From JBFHNV01 sp965365655 (GTDB lineage: Bacteria > Pseudomonadota > Gammaproteobacteria > HK1), in NCBI GenBank assembly GCA_965365655.1, contig CBDUCN010000057.1:1-19664 (forward strand): 19,664 bases of DNA, read 5' to 3'. The notes under the pieces are model-generated. The model saw nothing but the letters and a program-made list of their open reading frames with translations. It was not told the DNA's origin and ran no database searches. Each line of letters begins with the position of its first letter. Position 1 is the stretch's first letter. A program made the translations under genes and the position numbers. Of this stretch, positions 1 through 8,471 are shown in pieces.

Positions 1-1601
1 TGCACGCGCCGCAGGGCGACACCTACGCGGACCTGCTGTTCACGATGATCGAGCGCCGCGACCGCCGCCCGCCGGTGACCTACACCACGTTCCAGGCGCG
101 CGACCTCGGCGGCGACACGGCCGAGATGGTGATCGACAGCGTGCGCGAGGCGTGGGAGCGCTTCCGCCCGCAGGCGATGCTGGTCGGCGAGTCCTGCACC
201 GCCGAGCTGATCCAGGACCAGCCCGGCACCCTCGCGCGCACCCTGGACCTGCCGGTGCCGGTCGTGCCGCTCGAGCTGCCGGCGTACTCGCGCAAGGAGA
301 ACTGGGGCGCCGCCGAGACCTTCTACCACCTGGTGCGCGCGATGCTGCGCGCACGCGCGCCGGCGCGCGGCGTGCCCGCGCACGAGCGCGCGGCGCCGCC
401 GGCCGGCGCGTCGCCTGAGCGGCCGGACGACCCGCGCAGCGCGCGCGCGCGGCCGAGCGCGAACCTGCTGGGGCCGACGTCGCTCGGCTTCCGCTGCCGC
501 GACGACGTCGTCGAGGTCACGCGGCTGCTCGCCGACGCCGGCGTGGACGTCAACGTGATCGCGCCGCTGGGCGCGACGCCCGCCGATCTCGCGCGCCTGC
601 CCGACGCGGACTTCAACGTGTGCCTGTACCCGGAGGTCGCGAACACCGCGTGCGCGTGGCTGGAGCGCACCTTCGGCCAGCGCACGGTGCGCACCGTGCC
701 GATAGGCGTCGGCGCGACCCGCGACTTCCTGCGCGAGGTCGGCGAGGTGGCCGGCGTGGACGTGTCGCCGATGCTGGCCGGCGCCCGTTCGCGCGCGCCG
801 TGGTACTCGCGCTCGGTGGACTCCACGTACCTGACCGGCAAGCGGGTGTTCGTGTTCGGCGACGCGACGCACGCGATCGCCGCCGCGCGCATCGCGAGCG
901 AGGAGCTCGGCTTCGAGGTGGTCGGCCTCGGCAGCTATTCCCGCGAGCTCGGCCGCGAGGTGCGCGAGGCCGCGAAGCGCCACGGGGTCGAGGCGCTGAT
1001 CAGCGACGACTACCTCGAGGTCGAGGCGCAGGTCACCGCGCTCGCGCCGGAGCTGGTGCTGGGCACGCAGATGGAGCGTCACGTCGCGAAGCGCCTCGGC
1101 ATCCCGTGCGCGGTGATCTCGGCGCCGGTGCACGTGCAGGACTTCCCGGCGCGCTACTCGCCGCAGATGGGCTTCGAGGGCGCGAACGTGCTCTTCGACA
1201 CGCTCGTGCACCCGCTGATGATGGGGCTGGAGGAGCACCTGCTCGGGATGTTCCGCGACGACTTCGAGTTCAACGACGCCGCCGCGCCGTCGCACCTCGG
1301 CCCGCGCCACGGGCCGCCGGAGCACGAGCGCGCGGCGGCGCACGGCGCCGACGCGTCGCGCGCGCCCGGTGATGCGCAGGCGCCGGCGCGCGCGGAGCCG
1401 ACCGGCGCCGCGGACACGGCGCGCGACGGCGCGCCCGGCGTCGCGCCGTGGGAGGCCGACGCCGAGCGCGAGCTTCGCAAGATCCCGTTCTTCGTGCGCG
1501 GCAAGGCGCGCCGCAACACCGAGCGCTTCGCGGCCGAGCGCGGGCTCGGCCGGATCACCCTGGAAACCCTCTACGATGCGAAGGCGCACTTCGGACGCTG
1601 A
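1..1601 (+). CDS. bchB: Light-independent protochlorophyllide reductase subunit B, 5' end cut by window
   Basis: BchB pairs with BchN to form the catalytic component of dark-operative protochlorophyllide reductase, a nitrogenase-like cytoplasmic enzyme that reduces the D ring of protochlorophyllide; BchL delivers the electrons. The frame is open from base 3 and begins HAPQGDTYADLLF, which matches the family from about residue 31, so roughly 30 codons are missing upstream. The Asp of PQGD (bases 18-20) corresponds to the known Asp36 ligand of the NB [4Fe-4S] cluster. Other family blocks are NLLGPTSLGF (from about base 463), APVHVQDFPARYSPQMGFEGAN-type sequence before base 1190, and the C-terminal helical domain with KIPFFVRGKARRNTERFA near 1480-1535. 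Two Ala/Pro/Arg-rich linkers (about 351-456 and 1279-1446) make the protein longer than typical BchB. It overlaps bchH by 26 bases. Identity is certain; only the start is unseen. Confidence 0.97.
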   Translation, partial: HAPQGDTYADLLFTMIERRDRRPPVTYTTFQARDLGGDTAEMVIDSVREAWERFRPQAMLVGESCTAELIQDQPGTLARTLDLPVPVVPLELPAYSRKENWGAAETFYHLVRAMLRARAPARGVPAHERAAPPAGASPERPDDPRSARARPSANLLGPTSLGFRCRDDVVEVTRLLADAGVDVNVIAPLGATPADLARLPDADFNVCLYPEVANTACAWLERTFGQRTVRTVPIGVGATRDFLREVGEVAGVDVSPMLAGARSRAPWYSRSVDSTYLTGKRVFVFGDATHAIAAARIASEELGFEVVGLGSYSRELGREVREAAKRHGVEALISDDYLEVEAQVTALAPELVLGTQMERHVAKRLGIPCAVISAPVHVQDFPARYSPQMGFEGANVLFDTLVHPLMMGLEEHLLGMFRDDFEFNDAAAPSHLGPRHGPPEHERAAAHGADASRAPGDAQAPARAEPTGAADTARDGAPGVAPWEADAERELRKIPFFVRGKARRNTERFAAERGLGRITLETLYDAKAHFGR

Positions 1602-4600
1602 CGCGAGCGCCGCGCGCGGCGCCGCCGGCCGCGGCTCGCCGGGCGCGGGCGCGGCGTCGCTGTCGGTGGTCATCGTGACCCTGGACGGGCACCTCGCGGG
1701 CGCCGCGGAGCGCGCCGCGGCGACGCTCGCGCGCGAGGTTCCGGGACTCACGCTGACCCTGCACGCGGCGTCGGACTGGGAGCACGATCCCGAATCGCTT
1801 GAACGCTGCCGCGAGGACATCGCCGGCGGCGACATCGTGATCGCGACGATGCTGTTCATGGAGGATCACATCGGCGCGGTGCTGCCGGCGCTCGCCGCGC
1901 GGCGCGATCACTGCGACGCGATGGTGTGCGCGATGTCGGCCGGCGAGGTGATGCGCCTCACGCGCATGGGCGGCTTCGCGATGGACGGCTCGCGCAAGGG
2001 ACCGCTGTCGCTGCTGCGCCGGCTGCGCGGCGCGCGCAAGGGCGGGCGCGGCGGCGAGAACGGCAGCTCCGGCGCGCGGCAGATGGCGATGCTGCGTCGC
2101 ATCCCGCGCTTCCTGCGCTTCATCCCCGGTACCGCGCAGGACGTGCGCGCGTACTTCCTGACGCTGCAGTACTGGCTCGCGGGCACCGAGGACAACGTCG
2201 CGAACCTGGTGCGCTTCCTGGTCTCGCGCTACGCCGACGGCGAGCGGCGCGCGCTGCGCGCGGCGGTGAAGCCGAAGCCGCCGGCCGAGCACCACGACGT
2301 CGGCGTCTACCACCCGCGCCTGAAGGGCCGCACAGCGGCGCGCGCCGCGCGGCTGCCGAAGCCGCGCAAGCCGTCGGGCGGGCGCGTGGGCCTGCTGCTG
2401 ATGCGCTCCTACGTGCTGGCCGGCGACACCGGCCACTACGACGGCGTGATCGCTGCGCTGGAGGCGCGCGGGCTGGAGGTGGTGCCGGCGTTCGCGAGCG
2501 GCCTCGACGCGCGTCCCGCGGTGGAGGCGTTCTTCATGGACGACGGGCGTGCGACGGTGGACGCCGTGGTGTCGCTGACCGGCTTCTCGCTGGTCGGCGG
2601 CCCGGCCTACAACGACGCGCGCGCGGCCGAGGACCTGCTCGCGCGCCTGGACGTGCCGCTGATCGCGGCGCACCCGATCGAGTTCCAGAGCCTCGAGCAG
2701 TGGCAGGGCTCGGAGCGCGGCCTGCACCCGGTGGAGGCCACGATGATGGTCGCGATCCCGGAGCTGGACGGCGCGACCAACCCGATGGTGGTCGGCGGGC
2801 GCTCGCCGGACGGCGGCGCACGCGGCATGCGCTCGCTGGACGAGCGCGCGGGCATGCTCGCGGATCGCGTCGCGAAGCTGGTGCGGCTGCGGCGCACCGA
2901 GCGCGCGCAGCGCCGCATCGGCGTGGTGCTGTTCAACTTCCCGCCGAACGCCGGCAGCACCGGCACGGCCGCGCACCTGTCGGTGTACGCGTCGCTGCAC
3001 CGCACGCTGCGCGCGCTGGGCGAGGCCGGCTACGACGTCGGCGAGCTGCCGCCCTGTGCCGACGCGCTGCGCGATCGCCTGCTCACCGGCAACGCGGCGC
3101 AGGCCGGCGCCGACGCGAACGTGCACGCGCGCGTCGCGGTGGACGACCACGTGCGCCGCGAGCCGTGGCTGGACGAGATCGAGGCCGCGTGGGGGCCGGC
3201 GCCGGGCCGTCACCAGAGCGACGGCCGCTCGCTGTTCGTGCTCGGCGCGCGGTTCGGCAACGTGTTCGTCGGCGTGCAGCCCGCGTTCGGCTACGAGGGC
3301 GACCCGATGCGGCTGCTGTTCGAGAAGGGCTTCGCGCCCACCCACGCGTTCGCCGCGTTCTACCGCTGGCTGCGCGAGGACTTCGACGCGCACGCGGTGC
3401 TGCACTTCGGCACCCACGGTGCGCTGGAGTTCATGCCCGGCAAGCAGACCGGCCTGAGCGGCGCGTGCTGGCCCGACCGGCTGATCGGCGACCTGCCGAA
3501 CTTCTACCTGTACACCGCGAACAACCCGTCCGAGGGCAGCATCGCGAAGCGCCGTGCCGCGGCCACGCTGATCAGCTACCTCACGCCGCCGCTCGCCCAT
3601 GCCGGGCTGTACCGCGGGCTGGTGGATCTGAAGGCGTCGCTGGATCGCTGGCGCGCGCTCGCGCCGTCGGACGCGGCCGAGCGTGCGCGCATCGCCGAGA
3701 CCGCGCAGGCGCAGGCCGCGGAGCTGGACCTCGCCGACGCCGAGCCGCCGTGGGGCGCCGCCGCGCCGCGGCGCATGGAGGCGCTCGCGCGCGAGGTGGT
3801 CGAGCTCGAGCACACGCTGATCCCGGACGGCCTGCACGTCGTGGGCGAGGCGCCGTCGGCGGAGCGCCGGGTCGACCTGCTGCTCGCGATGAGCGAGGTG
3901 GCCGGCGCCGCGGTGCCGCCGCGCGAGGTGGTCGCGGCGCTGGTCGCCGGCGCGACGCCAGAGCAGCTCGTGGATCAGCTCGTCGAGGAGGGCGTCGCCG
4001 ACGGCGACACGCTGGCGGACCTCGAGCGCCTCGCCGCGCACGACCGGCTGCTGGCCGTGGACCACGAGCTGCCGGCCATCGTGCACGCGCTGGACGCGCG
4101 CTTCGTGCGCCCGGCGCCCGGCGGCGACCTGCTGACGACGCCCGAGGTGCTGCCCACCGGGCGCAACCTGCACGGCTTCGACCCGTACCGCATCCCGAGC
4201 GCGTTCGCGGTGGCCGACGGCGCGCGTCTCGCCGACGCGCTGCTCGCGCGCCACGCGGGCGACGGCAACGCGCTGCCGGAGCTGGTCGCGCTGGTGCTGT
4301 GGGGCACCGACAACCTGAAGAGCCAGGGCGGGCCGATCGCGCAGGCGCTGGCGCTGATGGGCGCGCGCCCGCGCTTCGACAGCTACGGCCGCCTCGCCGG
4401 CGCGGAGCTGATCGCGCTCGAAGAGCTGGGCCGCCCGCGCATCGACGTGATGATGACGCTGTCGGGGATCTTCCGCGACCTGCTGCCGCTGCAGACCCGG
4501 CTGCTCGCGGAGGCCGCGTACCTCGCCGCGAGCGCCGACGAGCCGCTCGATCGCAACTTCGTGCGCAAGCACGCGCTGGCGTACCGCGAGGCCCACGGCT

Positions 4601-5349
4601 GCGACCTGGAGACCGCGGCGCTGCGGGTGTTCAGCAACGCCGACGGCGCGTACGGCGCGAACGTGAACCACCTCGTCGACCAGGGCTGCTGGCAGGACGA
4701 GGACGAGCTCGCGGAGACCTACTCGCGGCGCAAGTGCTTCGCGTACGGCCGCGCCGGAGGCCCGACCCGCCAGGCGGAGCTGATGCGCAGCGTGCTCGGC
4801 GACGTGCAGCTCAGCTACCAGAACCTCGAGTCCATCGAGCTGGGCGTGACGACGGTGGACCACTACTTCGACACGCTGGGCGGCATCAACCGCGCGGTGC
4901 GCCGCGCGCGCGGCGAGCACGTGCCGGTGTACATCGCGGACCAGACCCGCGGCGGCGAGGGCACCGTGCGCACGCTCGCGGAGCAGGTCGCGCTGGAGAC
5001 CCGCACGCGGGTTCTCAACCCGCGCTGGCACGAGGGCATGCTCGAGCACGGCTACGAGGGCGTGCGCCAGATCGAGGCGCATGTCACGAACACCATGGGC
5101 TGGTCGGCCACCACGGGGCAGGTCGCGCCGTGGGTGTACCGCCAGCTGACGCAGACCTTCGTCCTCGACGACGCGATGCGCGAGCGCATGGCGGCGCTCA
5201 ACCCGGTGGCGTCGGCCAAGGTCGCGAACCGGCTGCTGGAGGCGCACGAGCGCCAGTACTGGACCCCGGACGAGGAGACGCTGGACGCGCTCCGCCGTGC
5301 CGGAGAAGACCTCGAGGACCGCGTCGAAGGCGTAGGAGTCGCAGCATGA
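1576..5349 (+). CDS. bchH: Magnesium chelatase subunit H (porphyrin-binding)
   Basis: BchH is the large, protoporphyrin IX-binding catalytic subunit of Mg chelatase, which with BchI and BchD (both downstream here) inserts Mg2+ in an ATP-dependent step that commits tetrapyrrole to bacteriochlorophyll. From ATG 1576 the protein is 1257 residues, normal for the family. Visible blocks include VVIVTLDGHLAGAAERA near the N-terminus, FIPGTAQDVRAYFLTLQYWL, GTHGALEFMPGKQTG from about residue 612, YTANNPSEGSIAKRR, and the C-terminal ADQTRGGEGTVRTLAEQ. The frame is open well upstream of 1576, but that part lies over bchB and is low-complexity; the residues after ATG 1576 (MRRRTSDADAS) resemble other BchH N-termini. 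No strong ribosome-binding site precedes it, so translation is probably coupled to bchB. The stop overlaps the bchL start as ATGA. Confidence 0.97.
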   Translation: MRRRTSDADASAARGAAGRGSPGAGAASLSVVIVTLDGHLAGAAERAAATLAREVPGLTLTLHAASDWEHDPESLERCREDIAGGDIVIATMLFMEDHIGAVLPALAARRDHCDAMVCAMSAGEVMRLTRMGGFAMDGSRKGPLSLLRRLRGARKGGRGGENGSSGARQMAMLRRIPRFLRFIPGTAQDVRAYFLTLQYWLAGTEDNVANLVRFLVSRYADGERRALRAAVKPKPPAEHHDVGVYHPRLKGRTAARAARLPKPRKPSGGRVGLLLMRSYVLAGDTGHYDGVIAALEARGLEVVPAFASGLDARPAVEAFFMDDGRATVDAVVSLTGFSLVGGPAYNDARAAEDLLARLDVPLIAAHPIEFQSLEQWQGSERGLHPVEATMMVAIPELDGATNPMVVGGRSPDGGARGMRSLDERAGMLADRVAKLVRLRRTERAQRRIGVVLFNFPPNAGSTGTAAHLSVYASLHRTLRALGEAGYDVGELPPCADALRDRLLTGNAAQAGADANVHARVAVDDHVRREPWLDEIEAAWGPAPGRHQSDGRSLFVLGARFGNVFVGVQPAFGYEGDPMRLLFEKGFAPTHAFAAFYRWLREDFDAHAVLHFGTHGALEFMPGKQTGLSGACWPDRLIGDLPNFYLYTANNPSEGSIAKRRAAATLISYLTPPLAHAGLYRGLVDLKASLDRWRALAPSDAAERARIAETAQAQAAELDLADAEPPWGAAAPRRMEALAREVVELEHTLIPDGLHVVGEAPSAERRVDLLLAMSEVAGAAVPPREVVAALVAGATPEQLVDQLVEEGVADGDTLADLERLAAHDRLLAVDHELPAIVHALDARFVRPAPGGDLLTTPEVLPTGRNLHGFDPYRIPSAFAVADGARLADALLARHAGDGNALPELVALVLWGTDNLKSQGGPIAQALALMGARPRFDSYGRLAGAELIALEELGRPRIDVMMTLSGIFRDLLPLQTRLLAEAAYLAASADEPLDRNFVRKHALAYREAHGCDLETAALRVFSNADGAYGANVNHLVDQGCWQDEDELAETYSRRKCFAYGRAGGPTRQAELMRSVLGDVQLSYQNLESIELGVTTVDHYFDTLGGINRAVRRARGEHVPVYIADQTRGGEGTVRTLAEQVALETRTRVLNPRWHEGMLEHGYEGVRQIEAHVTNTMGWSATTGQVAPWVYRQLTQTFVLDDAMRERMAALNPVASAKVANRLLEAHERQYWTPDEETLDALRRAGEDLEDRVEGVGVAA

Positions 5350-6257
5350 ATCCCCACACCATTCCCGTCACGCCGTCGCGCCGGCCGCCGCCTCCCGGCG
5401 ACGGCGAGGGCAGCGTGCAGGTCACGATGGATCCGGCGCTCGCGATCGACGGCGCGCAGGTGTTCGCCGTGTACGGCAAGGGGGGCATCGGCAAGAGCAC
5501 CACCTCGTCGAACCTGTCGGTCGCGTTCTCCAAGCTCGGCAAGCGGGTGCTGCAGATCGGCTGCGACCCGAAGCACGACTCCACGTTCACGCTGACCAAG
5601 CGCATGGTGCCCACCGTCATCGACGCGCTCGAGGCGGTGGACTTCCACGCCGAGGAGCTGCGCGTCGAGGACTTCATGTTCGAGGGCTACAACGGCGTGA
5701 TGTGCGTGGAGGCGGGCGGCCCGCCCGCCGGCACCGGCTGCGGCGGCTACGTGGTCGGGCAGACGGTGAAGCTGCTGAAGGAGCACCACCTGCTCGAGGA
5801 CACCGACGTCGTCGTGTTCGACGTGCTGGGCGACGTGGTGTGCGGCGGCTTCGCGTCGCCGCTGCAGCACGCGCACCGCGCGATGGTGGTGGCCGCGAAC
5901 GACTTCGACTCGATCTTCGCGATGAACCGGATCCTGTCGGCGATCAACGCGAAGGCGAAGAACTACGGCGTGCGCGTCGGCGGCGTGATCGCGAACCGCA
6001 GCGCCGACACCGACGAGATCGACCGCTTCAACGACGCGGTGGGCATGAAGCGCATGGCGCACTTCCCGGACCTCGACGTGATCCGCCGCAGCCGGCTGAA
6101 GAAGTCGACGCTGTTCGAGATGGAGCCGGCCGAAGGGCTCGTCGAGGTTCAGCAGGAGTACCTGCGCCTCGCACGCTCGCTGCTGGACGGCGGCGAGGTG
6201 CTGCAGGTCACGCCGATGAAGGACCGCGACATCTTCGATTTCCTGGGCTTCGACTGA
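5346..6257 (+). CDS. bchL: Light-independent protochlorophyllide reductase iron-sulfur ATP-binding protein
   Basis: BchL is the NifH-like homodimeric reductase component that couples MgATP hydrolysis to electron transfer from its [4Fe-4S] cluster to BchNB. The 303-residue protein has the P-loop GKGGIGKS at residues 44-51, the CDPKHDSTFTL switch-type segment after it, and two cysteines expected to ligate the inter-subunit cluster: Cys132 in GTGCGGYV and Cys166 in GDVVCGGF. The C-terminus DRDIFDFLGFD is typical of BchL and separates it from NifH and BchX. A Pro-rich N-terminal tail of about 35 residues precedes the nucleotide fold, as in other BchL proteins. The start ATG 5346 overlaps the bchH stop (ATGA) and has AGGAG at 5334-5338. 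bchM follows after 32 bases. Confidence 0.98.
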   Translation: MNPHTIPVTPSRRPPPPGDGEGSVQVTMDPALAIDGAQVFAVYGKGGIGKSTTSSNLSVAFSKLGKRVLQIGCDPKHDSTFTLTKRMVPTVIDALEAVDFHAEELRVEDFMFEGYNGVMCVEAGGPPAGTGCGGYVVGQTVKLLKEHHLLEDTDVVVFDVLGDVVCGGFASPLQHAHRAMVVAANDFDSIFAMNRILSAINAKAKNYGVRVGGVIANRSADTDEIDRFNDAVGMKRMAHFPDLDVIRRSRLKKSTLFEMEPAEGLVEVQQEYLRLARSLLDGGEVLQVTPMKDRDIFDFLGFD

Positions 6258-6276
6258 ACGCCCGCACGGCATCCTC

Positions 6277-6282
6277 AGGAGG
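6277..6282 (+). promoter_or_regulatory. Ribosome-binding site of bchM
   Basis: AGGAGG lies 7 bases before the ATG at 6290. It fixes the bchM start and allows independent initiation, unlike the coupled starts of neighbouring genes. Confidence 0.75.
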
Positions 6283-6289
6283 CATCGCC

Positions 6290-7003
6290 ATGGCATCCGT
6301 CATCGACACCCGTTACGAGCGCCGCCGCGGCCAGATCGAGGCCTACTTCGACCGCACCGCGGCCGACGCGTGGGCGCGGCTCACGTCCGACGCGCCGGTG
6401 AGCCGCATCCGCGCGACCGTGCGCGCCGGGCGCGACGCGATGCGCGCGACCCTGCTCGACTGGCTGCCGCGCGATCTGCGCGGCGCGCGGGTGCTGGACG
6501 CCGGCTGCGGCACCGGCATGCTGGCGGTGGAGGCGGCGCGACGCGGCGCCGACGTGCTGGCCGTCGATCTGTCGCCGACGCTGCTCGAGCACGCGGCCGA
6601 GCGCCTGCCGCGCGACCTCGGCGGCGGGCGCGTGAGCTTCCGCGCCGGCGACATGCTGGACGCGGCCCTCGGCGAGTTCGACCACGTGGTCGCGATGGAC
6701 TCGCTGATCCACTACACCGCCGCCGACGCGGTGCGCGCGGTGAGGGCGCTCGCGGCGCGCACGCACCGCTCGCTGCTGTTCACGTTCGCGCCGCGCACGC
6801 CCGCGCTCGCGGTGATGCACGCGGTGGGGCGCCTGATCCCGCACCGCGAGCACCGCGCGCCCGCGATCGAGCCGGTCGCGGAGACCGCGTTGAGACGCCT
6901 GCTCGGCGCGCAGGAGGACCTGCGCGCGTGGCAGGCCGTGCGCACGCGCCGCGTCGCGAGCGGCTTCTACACCTCGCAGGCGCTGGAGCTGACGCACCGG
7001 TGA
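6290..7003 (+). CDS. bchM: Mg-protoporphyrin IX O-methyltransferase
   Basis: BchM transfers a methyl group from S-adenosylmethionine to the C13 propionate of Mg-protoporphyrin IX, the step between Mg chelatase and the cyclase. The 237-residue protein starts MASVIDTRYERRRGQIEAYF, close to other BchM N-termini. It has a class I methyltransferase fold: motif I VLDAGCGTGMLAVE from residue 68, the acidic strand-2 end ADVLAVDLS, and a motif IV region FDHVVAMDSLIHY. The C-terminal half carries the family segment SLLFTFAPRTPALAVMHAVG. A strong AGGAGG precedes ATG 6290. Its stop overlaps the lhaA start by 4 bases (GTGA), so lhaA is probably translated by reinitiation. Confidence 0.96.
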   Translation: MASVIDTRYERRRGQIEAYFDRTAADAWARLTSDAPVSRIRATVRAGRDAMRATLLDWLPRDLRGARVLDAGCGTGMLAVEAARRGADVLAVDLSPTLLEHAAERLPRDLGGGRVSFRAGDMLDAALGEFDHVVAMDSLIHYTAADAVRAVRALAARTHRSLLFTFAPRTPALAVMHAVGRLIPHREHRAPAIEPVAETALRRLLGAQEDLRAWQAVRTRRVASGFYTSQALELTHR

Positions 7004-8433
7004 GCCGCATCGGCGACAGCCTGGCCAACGGGTGGACGCGGCTCGGCCCGCGGATGCTGCCGTTCGCCGACGCGGCGACGCCCGAGCTGCCGCTGCCGCG
7101 GCTGCTGCGCCTGTCGCTGTTCCAGGTCTCGGTGGGCATGGCCGTGGTGCTGCTCAACGGCACGCTGAACCGCGTGATGATCGTCGAGCTGGGCGTCGCG
7201 ACCTGGCTGGTGTCGCTGATGGTGTCGCTGCCGCTGGTGTTCGCGCCGCTGCGCGCGCTGGTCGGCCACCGCTCCGACGAGCACCGCTCGGCGCTCGGCT
7301 GGCGGCGCGTGCCGTTCCTGTGGTTCGGCACGCTGATGCAGTGGGGCGGGCTCGCGATCATGCCGTTCTCGCTGATCATCCTGTCCGGCGACACCCACGG
7401 CCCGGTCTGGGTCGGCCACGCGGCCGCCGCGCTCGCGTTCCTGATGGTGGGCGCGGGCCTGCACACCACGCAGACCGCCGGCCTCGCGCTCGCGACCGAT
7501 CTCGCGCCCGCGGCGGCGCGCCCGCGGGTGGTGGCGCTGCTCTACGTGATGCTGCTCGTCGGCATGGCCGGCAGCGCGCTGGTGTTCGGCGCGCTGCTCG
7601 ACGACTTCTCCCAGGTGCGGCTCATCCAGGTGGTGCAGGGCGCCGCGGTCGTGACCTTCGCGCTGAACATCGCGGCGCTGTGGAAGCAGGAGCCGCGCGA
7701 CGCGCGCTACACGCGCCGCGAGCAGGACCGCCCGGGCTTCCGTGCGTCGTGGCGCGCGCTGATGCGCGAGAACCGCTCCGCGCGGCTGCTGGTCGCGGTC
7801 GGGCTGGGCACCGCCGGCTTCAGCATGCAGGACATCCTGCTCGAGCCGTACGGCGGCGAGATCCTGCGCCTGTCGGTGAGCGCGACCACCGAGCTCACCG
7901 CGCTGCTCGCGACCGGCACCCTCGCCGCGTTCGCGGTGGCCGCGCGCCGGCTGTCGCGCGGCGGCGATCCGCACCGCATCGCCGGCGCGGGCGCGGTGGT
8001 CGGCATCGGCGCGTTCGCCGCGGTGATCTTCGCCGCGCCCACCGACTCCGCGGCGCTGTTCCGCGCCGGCACCACGCTGATCGGCTTCGGCGGCGGCCTG
8101 TTCGCCGTCGGCACGCTGACCGCCGCGATGGCGCTCGCCGAGGGCGGGCGCAGCGGCCTCGCGCTGGGCGCGTGGGGCGCGGTGCAGGCGTCGGCCGCCG
8201 GCGTCGCGATCGCGCTCGGCGGCGCGATCCGCGACGGCGTCGGCGCGCTCGCCGCGCACGGCGCGCTGGGCCCGGCGCTGACCGGCCCCGCGACCGGCTA
8301 CGGCGCGGTCTATCACCTGGAGATCGTGCTGCTGTTCGCCACCCTGGCAGCCATCGGCCCGCTGGTGCGTCCCGCCGGCGAGCCGCGTCACTGGCAAGCG
8401 TCGCGCTTCGGTCTTGCCGAGTTCCCCGGCTGA
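7000..8433 (+). CDS. lhaA: LhaA/PucC-family light-harvesting complex assembly transporter-like protein
   Basis: LhaA is a cytoplasmic-membrane protein of the PucC branch of the major facilitator superfamily, required in Rhodobacter for efficient LH1 antenna assembly; it is thought to deliver bacteriochlorophyll or stabilise the growing antenna. The 477-residue product has about twelve hydrophobic segments and family sequence LPFADAATPELPLPRLLRLS near the N-terminus and WRRVPFLWFGTLMQWGGL. The frame stays open upstream, but the GTG at 7000, overlapping the bchM stop, gives an N-terminus (SRIGDSLANGWTRLGPRM) of the length seen before LPFADA in LhaA. An internal ATG at 7054 would remove it. Location just before puhA identifies LhaA rather than LH2-linked PucC. 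Promoters for puh genes often lie inside lhaA in Rhodobacter; I could not point to one here. Confidence 0.93.
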   Translation: MSRIGDSLANGWTRLGPRMLPFADAATPELPLPRLLRLSLFQVSVGMAVVLLNGTLNRVMIVELGVATWLVSLMVSLPLVFAPLRALVGHRSDEHRSALGWRRVPFLWFGTLMQWGGLAIMPFSLIILSGDTHGPVWVGHAAAALAFLMVGAGLHTTQTAGLALATDLAPAAARPRVVALLYVMLLVGMAGSALVFGALLDDFSQVRLIQVVQGAAVVTFALNIAALWKQEPRDARYTRREQDRPGFRASWRALMRENRSARLLVAVGLGTAGFSMQDILLEPYGGEILRLSVSATTELTALLATGTLAAFAVAARRLSRGGDPHRIAGAGAVVGIGAFAAVIFAAPTDSAALFRAGTTLIGFGGGLFAVGTLTAAMALAEGGRSGLALGAWGAVQASAAGVAIALGGAIRDGVGALAAHGALGPALTGPATGYGAVYHLEIVLLFATLAAIGPLVRPAGEPRHWQASRFGLAEFPG

Positions 8434-8454
8434 CGCGCGCATCCAAACCCCGAG

Positions 8455-8463
8455 AGAGGAGGG
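8455..8463 (+). promoter_or_regulatory. Strong ribosome-binding site of puhA
   Basis: The sequence AGAGGAGGG sits 8 bases before ATG 8472 in the 38-base lhaA-puhA gap. It is one of the best Shine-Dalgarno sequences in the window, in keeping with the high expression expected of a reaction-centre subunit. Confidence 0.75.
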
Positions 8464-8471
8464 TCCTGACC

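Noticed and set aside
380..1337. 16-base direct repeat in bchB as a recombination or mobile-element repeat
   Set aside because: It lies within two low-complexity coding linkers with the same codon preference and has no associated mobile gene; coincidence or local slippage is more likely.
1555..5247. A 1230-codon open frame on the minus strand opposite bchH
   Set aside because: It is composed of Arg, Ala, His and Val in a pattern mirroring the GC-rich codons of bchH, has no recognisable domain, and bchH on the plus strand is a certain gene.
1926..5345. A long plus-strand frame running across bchH and continuing into bchL
   Set aside because: The part upstream of ATG 5346 is an Arg/Ala-rich shadow of bchH; only the BchL part is protein-like.
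7000..8433. Assignment as a bacteriochlorophyll synthase-linked or LH2-linked PucC protein
   Set aside because: The gene lies between bchM and puhA, which is the lhaA position, and no puc or bchG gene is adjacent; the broader PucC family membership still stands.
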